NCBI GenBank assembly: GCA_963718635.1 | Contig: OY970367.1 | Location: 5,456,001 to 5,520,000 of the forward strand | DNA from: JAIOQJ01 sp963718635 | Lineage (GTDB): Bacteria > Planctomycetota > Planctomycetia > Gemmatales > Gemmataceae | DNA: 64,000 bases | Direction of reading: 5' to 3' | In this document: in pieces, positions 33,085 through 42,748 of the stretch | Layout of the letters: every line of letters begins with the position of its first letter | How positions within the stretch are numbered: position 1 is the stretch's first letter | Made by a program: the position numbers and the translations under genes | The notes under the pieces: model-generated | The model's database searches: none | Told to the model about the DNA's origin: nothing | What the model saw: the letters and a program-made list of their open reading frames with translations, nothing else

Positions 33085-33370
33085 CTTTCCTTGTCCGAAA
33101 GTGTTGCCATCGGCGTTCGGTAGAGCGTTTGCCGCATTGATCTCCCTAACGAGAGCGGCCTCTGTAAGAGTGGTCACCGTGAATGTTGTGACGTCACATA
33201 AGATACGACTCTCAAGCTGCTCAAGGTTTAGGCGAATCTGACGTGGCCTCGAAACCGCAAACTTACGCTTCCGCGCTTACTCTTCTTTAAGCAGGATGAT
33301 AAGAATTGAAGCATGACGTTCTCCCAAAATAATTAGATGTATGACGAAATATAAAAACCTGATATATGGC

Positions 33371-34562
33371 TTATGGCCTTCGAAACAATTCCACCAGTGA
33401 CTCATGTGTCAACACTACGATACATCGCGTTCCTTGCCGATCCACCGTCAAGAACGCGTCGGCCCCAACACTGAAGCACCGAACGATTGGTTTTACAAAA
33501 GGTTCCGATGAGGAAACTCTACGGTTGTTGACGGCTATAATTCGATCCGCTGCCCGTAGACCGCATTTCGACAAGTAACCGTCTTTGGCAACAGCTTCTA
33601 ACTCACAGCCATCCCTGTCGAGCTTACATGTAATGCCGAGCCGATTCTGCGAACAAAACGGCAGAATCTTGTCGAAATCCTTGAAGTTAGGCAGAAGGAT
33701 TGAATCCTGAAATCTTACAGGATGTGCTTTGATTGCCCCAGATGCAATGACGACTGAATTTCCTATGAACCCCACCTTGACGTCGCCGTTGCAAACGATC
33801 ATTGAATGGTGGCAGCTTCCCGCGTTTTTCCGCTCCATCCAAGAAATATCCAAATCTCCGTTGCATACTACAACGCTCATCATTAGTTTTTTGAGTTCCG
33901 TTGGGCCGTTAACAAAAACCATAGTTCCGTGCAGTGGCCTGTCCTTACCATCAAATTCAGAGACCACGGCATGGACTTTCATCAAGCTTTTCTTAAGCGC
34001 AAACTTTTCTGCGTAAACGTACTGATTCATTCCGGCTTCGCTAACTTCTTTTTCCCGAATGCAGTCAAATGTTGTTGACGGCCCAATGTTCATCCAGGGA
34101 AGCGTAACTTTATCTTTCCCGATCTCGGCAAGGTGCTTGGCGAGTTTGCAAAATGGCAAGCGCGTGTCTTTATCTGTATGATCGCGCCAATAGACAACCG
34201 TCTCGATCATGACGTCGACTTGACCATCCTCTGCCAGTTTGTCCAGCTTGGCCAGTTGCTTTTTCCCCGTGGCTTCATCGGTCGGCCAAAGTAGCTCGTT
34301 AATCAATTTCTCAACAGCGGTCTTAAGTTCTTCATTCTTCGTGGCGTCAAAAAGTGCGCAATAGTTCCGGCACCGCTTTCATGCGCCTTTGCAATAGCTG
34401 ATCGCTCGCCTGTTTGCGCACAGCATACCGATCGTGAATCAAGTTCGCGATCAATTCTGCGTCGGTGGGAGTTGCGCTTGCATCTTTCGGTTCGGCGGAG
34501 ATGCCGGCAACTGCGCCCAGAGTTAGAAGCCATAAGGCCGCTAAGATCCATGGTTTATTCAT
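33371..34562 (-). CDS. Secreted PDZ-domain protein of unknown function (one frame break)
   Basis: Start at ATG 34562 (MNKPWILAALWLLTLGAVAG), a clear signal peptide with GGGAGAG about 9 nt upstream. The next segment (NLIHDRYAVRKQASDQLLQR) looks like a HEAT-type helix. A frame break occurs in a TTTTT run at about 34350, after VPELLRTF; the next frame continues with FDATKNEELKTAVEKLINEL. The middle has two similar stretches, VVVCNGDLDISW and MIVCNGDVKVGFIGNSVVIA, that look like turns of a repetitive beta structure. The C-terminal 95 residues form a PDZ-like domain (KLDRDGCELEAVAKDGYLSK, CGLRAADRIIAVNNRRV). No protease domain is attached. GC content is visibly lower than in neighbouring genes, consistent with transfer. 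Confidence 0.75.
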
Positions 34563-34706
34563 TAAAGTTACTCTCCCACTGCAAGCAACGTAGGCGTAAC
34601 GCTTTTTTGACGGAATCTGACAGGGCAATTTAAAGCAAGACAGAAGATTCAACATACATACTTATGACTTTATTCTAGCTGGGGTAACAAACCAGCTTAG
34701 GCAGCG

Positions 34707-34919
34707 TTATCTGACCAAGTTGCCGGGTGCATCGAGGTTCGTCGTCCAGCCATCGAACGCGTAGTTCGCCACGGCAACCACGCTCAAGCTGCCGTCGTAC
34801 TCCGTTCGGCTCAGCCGGTTGCCGTAGACATCGTAGGTGTAGTCGATGCGTAGGTTCCGGCTGCCGCCCACGAACTGCTCGACCCGCGTCAGGTGGCTGG
34901 CGTCTGCGACAGCGCGAAA
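34707..34919 (-). pseudogene. RHS/YD-repeat protein fragment
   Basis: Minus-strand frame of about 70 residues reading VEQFVGGSRNLRIDYTYDVY then GNRLSRTEYDG, the signature of RHS/YD repeats, and ending NLDAPGNLVR stop. It has no start and is cut off at about 34919 next to motif C and an A-rich tract. RHS proteins are usually over 1000 residues, so this is a remnant. Confidence 0.75.
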
Positions 34920-34936
34920 AAAAATTTCCGAATTTA

Positions 34937-34956
34937 GAGCGCGCCTAAGCTAGTAT
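34937..34956 (+). repeat. Motif C copy beside RHS remnant
   Basis: GAGCGCGCCTAAGCTAGTAT, one or two changes from the copy at 25161. It borders the broken end of the RHS fragment. Between here and 35146 lies a hairpin-rich stretch with TTTCGCGGAGCGAAAGGCGA (35105-35124), related to the hairpin at 57141. Confidence 0.7.
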
Positions 34957-35145
34957 GTGGAATTTCGGAATTCGGAATGAAAACAAGGAATGAAGATACC
35001 ACAGCAAGATATTGGCAAAAAGATTACCTCGTTGCGCGGCTCTGCCTCGCGGGAGACGTTGCGTGCTAAAGCGATGGTCGCTTTTCGCCCCGCGAAACAA
35101 AAACCTTTCGCGGAGCGAAAGGCGACTTTGAAGGGTTTTCACTGA

Positions 35146-35171
35146 CCCTTCGGGAAATATTTCCCGAAGGG
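35146..35171. repeat. Palindrome family B, perfect 26-bp copy
   Basis: CCCTTCGGGAAAT followed by its exact complement. Followed 16 nt later by TCGTGGGAAAACG, which also follows the copies at 37706 and (in opposite orientation) 55281. Confidence 0.85.
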
Positions 35172-35222
35172 CGTTTCCAATTATTTCGTGGGAAAACGCG
35201 CAGACGCGAAAACGAAAATACT

Positions 35223-35305
35223 GTTAGCCGCGACGCGAAGGCTTTGCGCAGCGGAGCGATTTCTTGCCGAAAGCGCTCCGCTGCGCAAAGCCTTCGCGTC
35301 GCGGC
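35223..35305. repeat. Palindrome family A, copy split by the group II intron
   Basis: Left arm 35223-35258 (GTTAGCCGCGACGCGAAGG...), loop, right arm 35274-35305 ending GCGTCGCGGC. The last bases of the arm, TAACG, are found at 37332-37336 after the intron. Removing 35306-37331 restores the GCGTCGCGGCTAACG end seen at 22479-22494. Confidence 0.88.
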
Positions 35306-37331
35306 GTGCGCCGTGAGAAGGTATGGTTTTTCAGTGGGTGAAAGTCCCACCCGGTAAGTTTAGTCGTTTTCCGACCGGTAGCAATCCAAGCGGCGGTGGA
35401 GGCAACGAAGCCGTCGGAGCCTTGGATGGAAAGGGTCATACAGTGACTCCGCGAGAGAGTGGGCCGTAATGTAACGTGAACGCCAGCAAGCTCCGAAAAC
35501 GAGTGATGCAGGAGCCGACCCTGTGCCGCGAAGGGGAAGGCCGCCGGAAGCAACCACAGACTCCAGGTGCGGAGTTCAATCGCACCGAAAACGAATGGGT
35601 TGCTTCTCCTGCCGGAGTAAGGGCGACAGCACGCTCTCAAAGGAAGACCATGCAACACGGGAAGCCTGCTTGGTGATCGCGTGTGACGATCAACCGGAGA
35701 CCCGCGAGGGAGAGGCCGGGCCAAGTCAGGTGGCGGAGGGGCTCGTAGTACCGTTGAAGCCGGGTAATGCCGGTGGAGGGAAGGGGCCTCAGTTCTTGTA
35801 CGGTGTCGAAAGAAGCGACAGCCCGAGGGATTGACATGTTTCTACCAACCCCACCGGAAAAGGTTGAGAAGCTTCGGACGGCACTACACACGAAAGCGAA
35901 AGCTGAACCTGAGTTCCGCTTCTATGCGCTGTACGACAAGATGTATCGGATGGACGTTCTGATGCACGCCTACGCTCGTTGCCGAGCGAACGACGGAGCA
36001 GCGGGGGTGGACGGTCAGACGTTCGAAGACATCACGACGTACGGTCCGGCGAAGTGGCTTGGGGAACTGGCGGAAGAGTTGAAGACGCGGACGTACAAGC
36101 CCCAGGCGGTTCGACGGGTATGGATTCCGAAGGCCGATGGGAAACAACGACCGCTGGGCATACCGACGATACGGGACCGAGTGGCGCAGATGGCGGCAGT
36201 GTTGATACTCGAACCGATCTTCGAGGCGGACCTGCAGCCGGAGCAACACGCTTACCGGACGGGGATAGGCGCTCACGACGCTGTGAAAGCGGTGCAAGCG
36301 CTGTTGGACGATGGCTATACGGAGGTGGTTGACGCGGACTTGAGCGGCTACTTCGACAGCATTCCGCACGCCGAGCTGATGAAGTCGGTGTCGCGTCGGA
36401 TCGTGGATCGACACGTGCTTCACGTCATCAAACAATGGCTGGAAGCGGCGGTCGAGGAAACGGACGAGCGTGGGCGGAAGACGCGGACGACCCGCAACAA
36501 GGACGAGGGGAGGGGCACTCCGCAAGGAGGGGTCTTGTCTCCGCTGTTGGCGAATCTGTATATGCGTCGCTTCATTCTGGCCTGGAAGGTCCAAGGTCAC
36601 CAAAGGCGTTTGGACGCTCGCATCGTGAACTATGCGGACGACTTCGTGATCTGCACGCCGGGAGGCCTAGCCGACGAGGCGATGGTCGAGATGCGTGAGA
36701 TCATGGGGAAGCTGCGGTTGACGGTCAACGAGAAGAAGACGCGGCGGTGTGTTCTGCCGGAAGAGACGTTCACGTTCTTAGGCTACACGTTCGGGCGGTG
36801 TTACTCGCGTAGGAACGGTCGTGCGTATATCAGCCCACGACCGTCGGATAAGAAGATCGGAGCCATGACCGCGAAGGTCAGCGAGATGACCCGAGGGCGA
36901 ACGACGTGCCGGGAAACCGAAGAACTTGTGGGAAGCCTGAACTCGGTCCTAAGAGGTTGGGCCAACTACTTTTGTTACGGTCCGGTAACGGAGGTCTATG
37001 CGACACTGATGGATCACGTGGCGCTGTAGGCTGCGTCGGTGGCTGGGCCGGAAGCATCGCGTGCGAGGTTCGAGTATCACTACGTACTCGCGACGATACC
37101 TGCACGAGGAGTTGGGACTGATCCAACTGGAAAACTTCCGCCCACGCCGGCTGTTTGCGAAGGTGTGAGAGACAAGTCCGAGAGCCGGATGCGGGAAATC
37201 CGCCCGTCCGGTTCGCCGAGCGGGGAGTGGAAACGGACGGACCGAAGCAGATGGGGCGTAGCGACAGTGTTCAGACCGGCTACGCTTGTTGTCCATCGGA
37301 ACGTTCGCACCGCGCCACTCCTCGACTCTAC
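35306..37331 (+). mobile_element. Group II intron (2026 nt) with maturase ORF
   Basis: Starts GTGCG and ends CTCTAC, fitting the GUGYG...AY rule. The 5' 530 nt have the structured, non-coding character of domains I-III; the maturase frame sits where domain IV is expected. Domain V is recognisable at 37182-37214 (GAGCCGGATGCGG, GAAA tetraloop, CCGCCCGTCCGGTTC), followed by GGGGAGTGGAAACGGAC and CACTCCTCGACTCTAC near the 3' end. The reverse transcriptase has no endonuclease domain. Both boundaries are fixed by the palindrome it splits. Insertion next to a stem-loop fits bacterial class C-like introns, though I cannot assign the class firmly. Confidence 0.88.
35836..37168 (+). CDS. ltrA: Group II intron reverse transcriptase/maturase (one frame break)
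   Basis: Encoded inside the intron; promotes its splicing and retrohoming. ATG 35836 (MFLPTPPEKVEKLR) with GAGGGA about 5 nt upstream; the frame is open from 35767. RT blocks: NDGAAGVDGQTFEDI, RRVWIPKADGKQRPLGIPT, DADLSGYFDSIPH, GTPQGGVLSPLLANLYM, catalytic IVNYADDFVIC, and LNSVLRGWANYF of the thumb. The frame stops at 37029 (DHVAL), but the next frame continues LRRWLGRKHRVRG and YLHEELGLIQL to 37168, which is the normal maturase end, so a one-base indel near 37029 is likely. No HNH endonuclease follows. Joined length about 443 residues. Confidence 0.9.
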
Positions 37332-37335
37332 TAAC

Positions 37336-37600
37336 GCAACGTTGCAGGTATGGATTAAGATCGGACATGAAAATGTGAACGGTTCACACACCAGTGAAAA
37401 CGTTTTCACTTCGAACGGTTCGCAGTCAGTCTGGAGTCTGACTGTAAAAGATTTACAGTGGAGTCGATTTGACTTCGATCCGAGCCTCACTAGCAACAAT
37501 GCTAGTGAGAATTGAGATTCGGCATGAAAGTGTGAACGGTTCACACTCGAATGGCAACGTTACCACTTCGAACGGTTCGCAGTCGGAGTGCTCGGCGAGT
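37336..37600. repeat. Array of at least nine short palindromes after the intron
   Basis: In order: GCAACGTTGC (37336), GTGAACGGTTCAC (37375), GTGAAAACGTTTTCAC (37394), CGAACGGTTCG (37412), CAGTCAG-8-CTGACTG (37423), ACTGTAAA-AGA-TTTACAGT (37441), CTCACTAGCA-ACAA-TGCTAGTGAG (37486), GTGTGAACGGTTCACAC (37530), GGCAACGTTACC (37553), CGAACGGTTCG again (37569). The block GTGAACGGTTCAC / AACGTT / CGAACGGTTCGCAGTC occurs twice, diverged. Frames crossing it have no start signal or family resemblance. Confidence 0.8.
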
Positions 37601-37705
37601 GGAGCGGGTGGGTTTCGCAAAGCCTTCACCCACCGTACAAAGTCCCTTGCTTGCGCGTCGGGCTCGAGAAAGTGGGAGATCACGCTTAATCGCTATCGGT
37701 TAATA

Positions 37706-37725
37706 TTCGGGAAATATTTCCCGAA
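37706..37725. repeat. Palindrome family B copy
   Basis: TTCGGGAAATATTTCCCGAA, perfect 20-bp palindrome, followed 14 nt later by ATCGTGGGAAAACG as in the other complete copies. Confidence 0.85.
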
Positions 37726-37794
37726 GCCACTTGGCGAGAAGATCGTGGGAAAACGCTTGCAGAAAAAAGGGGAGAAAAACGGCACAGTGTGAGT

Positions 37795-37839
37795 TTTTTG
37801 GCTGGCTTCAGCATGATGTCAAGAAGATACAAGAACGCC
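37795..37839 (+). repeat. Motif D copy 2, overlapping the end of the CusA-type gene
   Basis: Nearly identical to 31847-31891. On the minus strand it encodes the final residues (PPGVLVSS) and stop of the efflux gene, so the repeat borders or has replaced the original 3' end. Confidence 0.8.
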
Positions 37840-40800
37840 GGGCGGCATGCCGTTCGATTTGCGAAATAAGAGCGAATACAAGACCGGGAGCAGAAATGCG
37901 GTCATCGCTGTGCTGCTGATTACGCCGCCGATAACGACAGTGGCCAAGGGGCGTTGAACCTCCGAGCCGGTGCCGGTGTTGAAAGCCATTGGAATGAAGC
38001 CGACACTAGCGACGGCGGCCGTCATGCATACCGTCCGTAAACAACTCAATGCCGTCATTTCGATTGCTTCCCGCAAAGGCAGTTGTGCCATCGCGGAACT
38101 GCGAAGATGAGACACGACGATCATACTGTTCAAGACGGATACGCCGGAAAGTGTGACGAACCCGACTGCGGCCGAGACTGAGAATGGCATGTCGCGCAAC
38201 CACATGGCGCCGATGCCTCCGACACAAGCAAATGGGACACTGATGAACACGATAAAAGTGGCACGGGCATCTCGATAAGTGATATACAGGAGCAACACAA
38301 TCAGCGCCAAAGCGGCGGGAACGACGATGAGCAAACGGGTTTGAGCCCGTTGCATATTTTCGAACTGGCCGCCCCATTCAACCCGATAGCCGGCTTCTGG
38401 AAGTTGAAATTCTTTGTCGATGCGTGCCTGGGCCTCGGCTACAAAACTCCCGATGTCGCGTCCGCGAACATTGCATTGAACTGCAATCCGCCGCTTGCCC
38501 CATTCGCTGGTAATCAGCTTCGGTCCGCGAACTTCAACAACATCGGCTAAGCGCTCAAGCGGTATTTGTTCGCCCGTGGGCGTGGGGATTACAATCGCTT
38601 TGATGTCGTCGGGCGTTTTGGCAAAATCAGAACCGATTCGAATGGCCAGCGGGAAGCGGCGTCTGTCCTCCATGATGTCTCCTACGTTCTTCCCGGCAAT
38701 GGCCTCAACGATATCGAGGACCTGGCGGGCGTTTACCCCGTAACGGGCGAGCTCTTCCGACCGGACTTGCACCTGAAGAATCGGCTGGCCCGAAACCTGA
38801 TCGACCGTCAGATCGGCGCAGCCGGGAATAGTTTTAAGAATGGCCTGCAATTCCCGGCTTTTAACAATGAGGGTATCGATATCGTTGCCGAAAAGTTTCA
38901 GCGATAAGTCGGACCGCGATCCTGTCTGCATTTCATTCAGCCGCATCTCGATAGGCTGGGTAAACCAGATTATCTGCCCGGCGAAGCGCTTGAGATCCTG
39001 AGCCATTTTTTCAACCAATTGCTGTTGATTGGTCGCCTTTGTCCAACCGTCACGCGGCTTCAACGTAATGAATAAGTCGGTGCCATCGGACATGCCGGCA
39101 TCCGTACTTATCTCCGGATCGCCGACGCGACTCCACACATGGCGCACTTCATCCGGATAGTTGGCGAGGATATGCCGCTCCAAGCGCGTGTTCATGGCGG
39201 ACATCTGCTCCAGGCTCGTACCCGGCACGCGCTGGACGCCGACGGCAATGGCGCCCTCCGACAGTTGAGGCACAAATTCCCCACCGAAGTCTTTGGCCGC
39301 CAAACACGCGAACACAACGGCCACAAAACTGAGCCCGACCATCAACAACGGATGACCGAGAGCCCAACCCAGCAGCGGCCGATACGCTCTCTTGACTCCG
39401 CGCACTAAAGCAACTTCTTTTTCTTCCAATTGCTTTGGTAATAGCCAACTGGCCAAGACGGGTGTCAAAGTCAAAGCGAGGATAAGCGATCCCGTGAGCA
39501 CCAACATCACCGTCAGCGCCATGGGTCGAAACATTTTCCCTTCCACTCCTTCGAGCGAAAGTATCGGAAGATAGACAATGAGGACAATCAGCTGTCCAAA
39601 GAGCGCAGGCTTACGGACTTCAGCGGCGGCATCGCGGATTATTTCATTTCGATTTCGCTTCAGTGAATCGCCGTGGTGTCCCGCCTCGGCGAGACGGCGC
39701 ATGATGTTTTCCAAAACTACCACCGAACTATCAACCACGATTCCAAAATCAATCGCGCCGAGGCTAAGCAGCGTACCGGAGATATTGCCCAGATACATCC
39801 CGCAGAAGGCAAACAGCATCGACAGCGGGATAGCCGCCGCGCAAATCAAGCCCGCCCGCAGGCTTCCAAGAAACAGATAAAGTACGGCGACAACGAGCAA
39901 CGCTCCTTCCAGCAGGTTGCCCCGAACCGTGTCGATTACTTCATCAACGAGTTCGGTTCGATCGTAAACGCATTCGATCTTCGCCCCGGCAGGCGCCGTC
40001 TCAGCCACTTCCTCTAAACGAGTTCGCAGATTACGCGTGACCGCATAGCTGCTCTCTCCAACGCGCATGAAGCCAAGTCCAAGCACTGCCTCGCCTTTGC
40101 CGCCGGCGTTGACAATGCCGCGACGTATCTCGTGATCGACAACGATTTCACTAACGTCTTTGAGGTAGACAGGCGTGCCGTTACGGGCGGCGACCACGAT
40201 GTTTTCGATTTGCGAGACGGTCGTGGTTCGGCCAATTCCGTGGATCAAGAGCATGTCGCCATTGCGGTCGAGGTAACCGCCGCCGACGTTATGGTTATTA
40301 TTGCGAACCGACTCCATGACATCCTGGAATGTCAGCCCGTACTTGAGCAAGCGTTCCGGATCGATGCGTACCTGATACTGTTTTTCCAAACCGCCCCACG
40401 AGTTGACTTCAGCTACTCCCGGCACGCTACGAAGCTGAGGGCGGATGACACGCCCCTGCGTCGTTCGCAGGTCCGTCAAAGACATCGGCCGTTTCGGGTC
40501 GGACGCGACAAGGTAATGCAGTACTTCTCCCAGACCGGTGGCCATCGGGCCCATCTCCGGGCGGGGCACTCCATCGGGCATGGCCAATCCGCCTAAACGT
40601 TCGGAAACCGTCGTTCGCGCCACGAAGACGTCGGTCCCATTCGTGAACGTCATAACAACCTGTGATATGCCGAACTGCGAAGTGGAACGCATCTGCTCCA
40701 GCCCCGGCAGGCCCCCCATGGCTGTCTCGACCGGTGTCGTGATCAATCGCTCGACTTCCGTAGGGACTAATCCAGGCGCGACGGTGTTGATTTGGATCTG

Positions 40801-40935
40801 CACGGGAGTCGTATCGGGAAAGGCATCGATATTCAATCGCGATAGACTGTAGAGGCCGGCAACCGCCAACAGGATTGCTGAACTTAGAACGGTGAATCGG
40901 TTTTGCACCGACCAGCCGATGATCTTTACCAGCAT
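37819..40935 (-). CDS. CzcA/CusA-family heavy-metal RND efflux pump
   Basis: Inner-membrane proton antiporter that exports metal cations across the envelope with an adaptor and outer-membrane channel. About 1038 residues from ATG 40935 (MLVKIIGWSVQNRFTVL), the typical CzcA opening; ATG 40962 in the same frame adds nine residues. Twelve-helix RND layout with two large periplasmic loops. GAIDFGIVVDSSVVVLEN in helix 4 is the heavy-metal-efflux signature with its conserved Asp. GGLPGLEQMRSTSQFGIS near residue 85 is also typical. Intact. The last residues come from the motif D repeat. It is downstream of, and co-directional with, the adaptor gene. Confidence 0.94.
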   Translation of the reverse strand: MLVKIIGWSVQNRFTVLSSAILLAVAGLYSLSRLNIDAFPDTTPVQIQINTVAPGLVPTEVERLITTPVETAMGGLPGLEQMRSTSQFGISQVVMTFTNGTDVFVARTTVSERLGGLAMPDGVPRPEMGPMATGLGEVLHYLVASDPKRPMSLTDLRTTQGRVIRPQLRSVPGVAEVNSWGGLEKQYQVRIDPERLLKYGLTFQDVMESVRNNNHNVGGGYLDRNGDMLLIHGIGRTTTVSQIENIVVAARNGTPVYLKDVSEIVVDHEIRRGIVNAGGKGEAVLGLGFMRVGESSYAVTRNLRTRLEEVAETAPAGAKIECVYDRTELVDEVIDTVRGNLLEGALLVVAVLYLFLGSLRAGLICAAAIPLSMLFAFCGMYLGNISGTLLSLGAIDFGIVVDSSVVVLENIMRRLAEAGHHGDSLKRNRNEIIRDAAAEVRKPALFGQLIVLIVYLPILSLEGVEGKMFRPMALTVMLVLTGSLILALTLTPVLASWLLPKQLEEKEVALVRGVKRAYRPLLGWALGHPLLMVGLSFVAVVFACLAAKDFGGEFVPQLSEGAIAVGVQRVPGTSLEQMSAMNTRLERHILANYPDEVRHVWSRVGDPEISTDAGMSDGTDLFITLKPRDGWTKATNQQQLVEKMAQDLKRFAGQIIWFTQPIEMRLNEMQTGSRSDLSLKLFGNDIDTLIVKSRELQAILKTIPGCADLTVDQVSGQPILQVQVRSEELARYGVNARQVLDIVEAIAGKNVGDIMEDRRRFPLAIRIGSDFAKTPDDIKAIVIPTPTGEQIPLERLADVVEVRGPKLITSEWGKRRIAVQCNVRGRDIGSFVAEAQARIDKEFQLPEAGYRVEWGGQFENMQRAQTRLLIVVPAALALIVLLLYITYRDARATFIVFISVPFACVGGIGAMWLRDMPFSVSAAVGFVTLSGVSVLNSMIVVSHLRSSAMAQLPLREAIEMTALSCLRTVCMTAAVASVGFIPMAFNTGTGSEVQRPLATVVIGGVISSTAMTAFLLPVLYSLLFRKSNGMPPGVLVSS

Positions 40936-40975
40936 GCTTTCGTTCTCTGCGAGGTGAAACATTCGAACCGAGCCG

Positions 40976-42384
40976 TCATTTGTCCGAATGCGACAGACTG
41001 TCGAGCATCAATTCTGATTTGAGGACATAACTCCCTTCGGAGACGACACGATCTCCGAACTGGAGACCCTGCACGATATGTGTCATCCCGTCGCGGGTTC
41101 GCCCCGGGGTTACCGACCGGGTCTCAAACGTCAGGTTGTCCGCCTTGGCTACGAACGCGATTTTGAGTAATTTTTTCGGCGCCACTTCCAAAGTCTGCAC
41201 CGCAGCATCGGGAATCAAAAGACAGTTCTGCATTCGGGATACGGTGATTCGCGCGTTCCCGTACATGTTGACCATCAATTCGCGCGGGTTTTCCGTCGTG
41301 GTCGGTTTCAGGGTGGTATGGACGGCAGAGACGAACAGACTTTCCATTTGGGTGATGCGATAGGGATTAGCCACATCGACTCGGGCCTGAAGTGTGCGTG
41401 TTTTTGCGTCGATTTCGGTGCTGACCCAGGCAATCTTGCCAGAACAATGGGCGCGCCGTCCGTCAAACTCAATTTCGACCGATTGTCCTAAAGCGATTTT
41501 GCTCGCGTCTTCTTTACGAATGGACAGCCAGACCCACATGCTGCTTACGTCCGCCACGGTAACCGCCGGCTGGTCGGGCGCTCCATCTCGCCAACGACTG
41601 TTTCCATTTTGGTGATCACGCCGGAGCTCGGTGCGATAAGCGGAATCAAGTTAGCGGTCTTTGGCCTCGGATTCAGTTGTGAAACGACGTTTTCGGGGAT
41701 GCCGGCGAACTGGAGCCGGCGTGCCATTTCCTCGGGCGACAACAGTGCGTTTTCCGACAAGTCCGCGGAAAGACCGAGATTGAGCAACTTTTGAAAGGCC
41801 GCAAACCGTTTTAACTTTGCCTCACGGACGGCCGCCTCCGACTCCCGTATTGTCTGTTCGGCGACGACGTCAGTGCCGATGGCCATCAAACGGCTGTAGA
41901 CTTGCGCTTTGTAGATAGCGACCGCGCTCTCTTGAAGAAACTCTGCTTTGGCGCGTCCGACTTCTTCCGAATCAAGTAATGCGAGGACCTCGCCTTCGGT
42001 GACCGGATCGCCTAGGCGCTTGAAGAGATAAGCGACCCTGCCGACCGTTCGTGGGGCTAGCTCCGCGACTCGGCTGCGGTCGTAGCCAATGACCGCGTTG
42101 GCGGAGACAACGTCTTCAACATCTTGGCGCATTACATGGGCGATAGAAATGCCGGAACGGCGAACACCCTCCAATGAATCAAATACAATGACCGGCAGTT
42201 CGCCGCCGCTAGAAACGATGGTGGTGGCGCCGGGCGAGACTGCTGGCGGATGTCCGGAGCCCCAGATCGCCGAGAATTTCGGCAACGTCCAATGCGTTGC
42301 ATGACCCCACCAGCCGAGAAGAAACAAGACGATGAAAACACCTGCCTGTGGCAGAAGGTTGCGGGCAGAGACAGGAAAAGTCAT
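40976..42384 (-). CDS. Metal efflux adaptor (CzcB/CusB-type membrane fusion protein; one frame break)
   Basis: Periplasmic adaptor for the pump encoded next. ATG 42384; one N-terminal membrane anchor (VFIVLFLLGWWGHA). Then come a beta-barrel/lipoyl part (AELAPRTVGRVAYLFKRLGD, VTEGEVLALLDSEEVGRAKA), a helical hairpin (residues about 125-200), and the second lipoyl half (LIAPSSGVITKMETVVGEME). A frame break near 41580 shifts into VADVSSMWVWLSIRKEDASK, and the rest ends at 40976 with the C-terminal membrane-proximal domain (GDRVVSEGSYVLKSELMLDS). The stop lies 40 nt before the pump start. Joined about 470 residues. Confidence 0.9.
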
Positions 42385-42586
42385 TTCCGTTCCTCAGACG
42401 CGGTTCAAGTTGCCTGCTAATGCAACTGCCGGACCGAGACCAAAACTGCGTGAGATGAGTGCTTTCTCGCGTATTTGACAATACTTGCTGATGTAGTTCT
42501 GGCCGGCAGGCAACTCGAACAGGCAAAGAGTGCTTAAGAAGAGGGCTATAGATTTTACGACTTGACCATCAAATCGGACATAACCT

Positions 42587-42655
42587 GGCGAGCGTCGCGG
42601 CGTAAAGCCCGCCGTGGTTTCGAAACCACGGCGGGCTTACGCCGCCACGCTCGCC
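42587..42655. repeat. Long hairpin between the divergent efflux operons
   Basis: 34-bp near-perfect stem (GGCGAGCGTCGCGGCGTAA arm start; one mismatch, one bulged A), apex TTTCGAAA. It lies 94 nt upstream of the first HAE adaptor and about 200 nt upstream of the CusB-type gene, in the region that should hold both promoters. Confidence 0.8.
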
Positions 42656-42748
42656 GGAATCGGTCGGCGCACCTGAGCGATATGGCATTGACGAAAAATA
42701 TCCGGCGTATTACTTGTATCAGAATCGCTTGTTCACGGAGATTTGCTC

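Noticed and set aside
37336..37600. Integron attC array
   Set aside because: No integrase, no cassette genes and no GTTRRRY/RYYYAAC ends around the palindromes.
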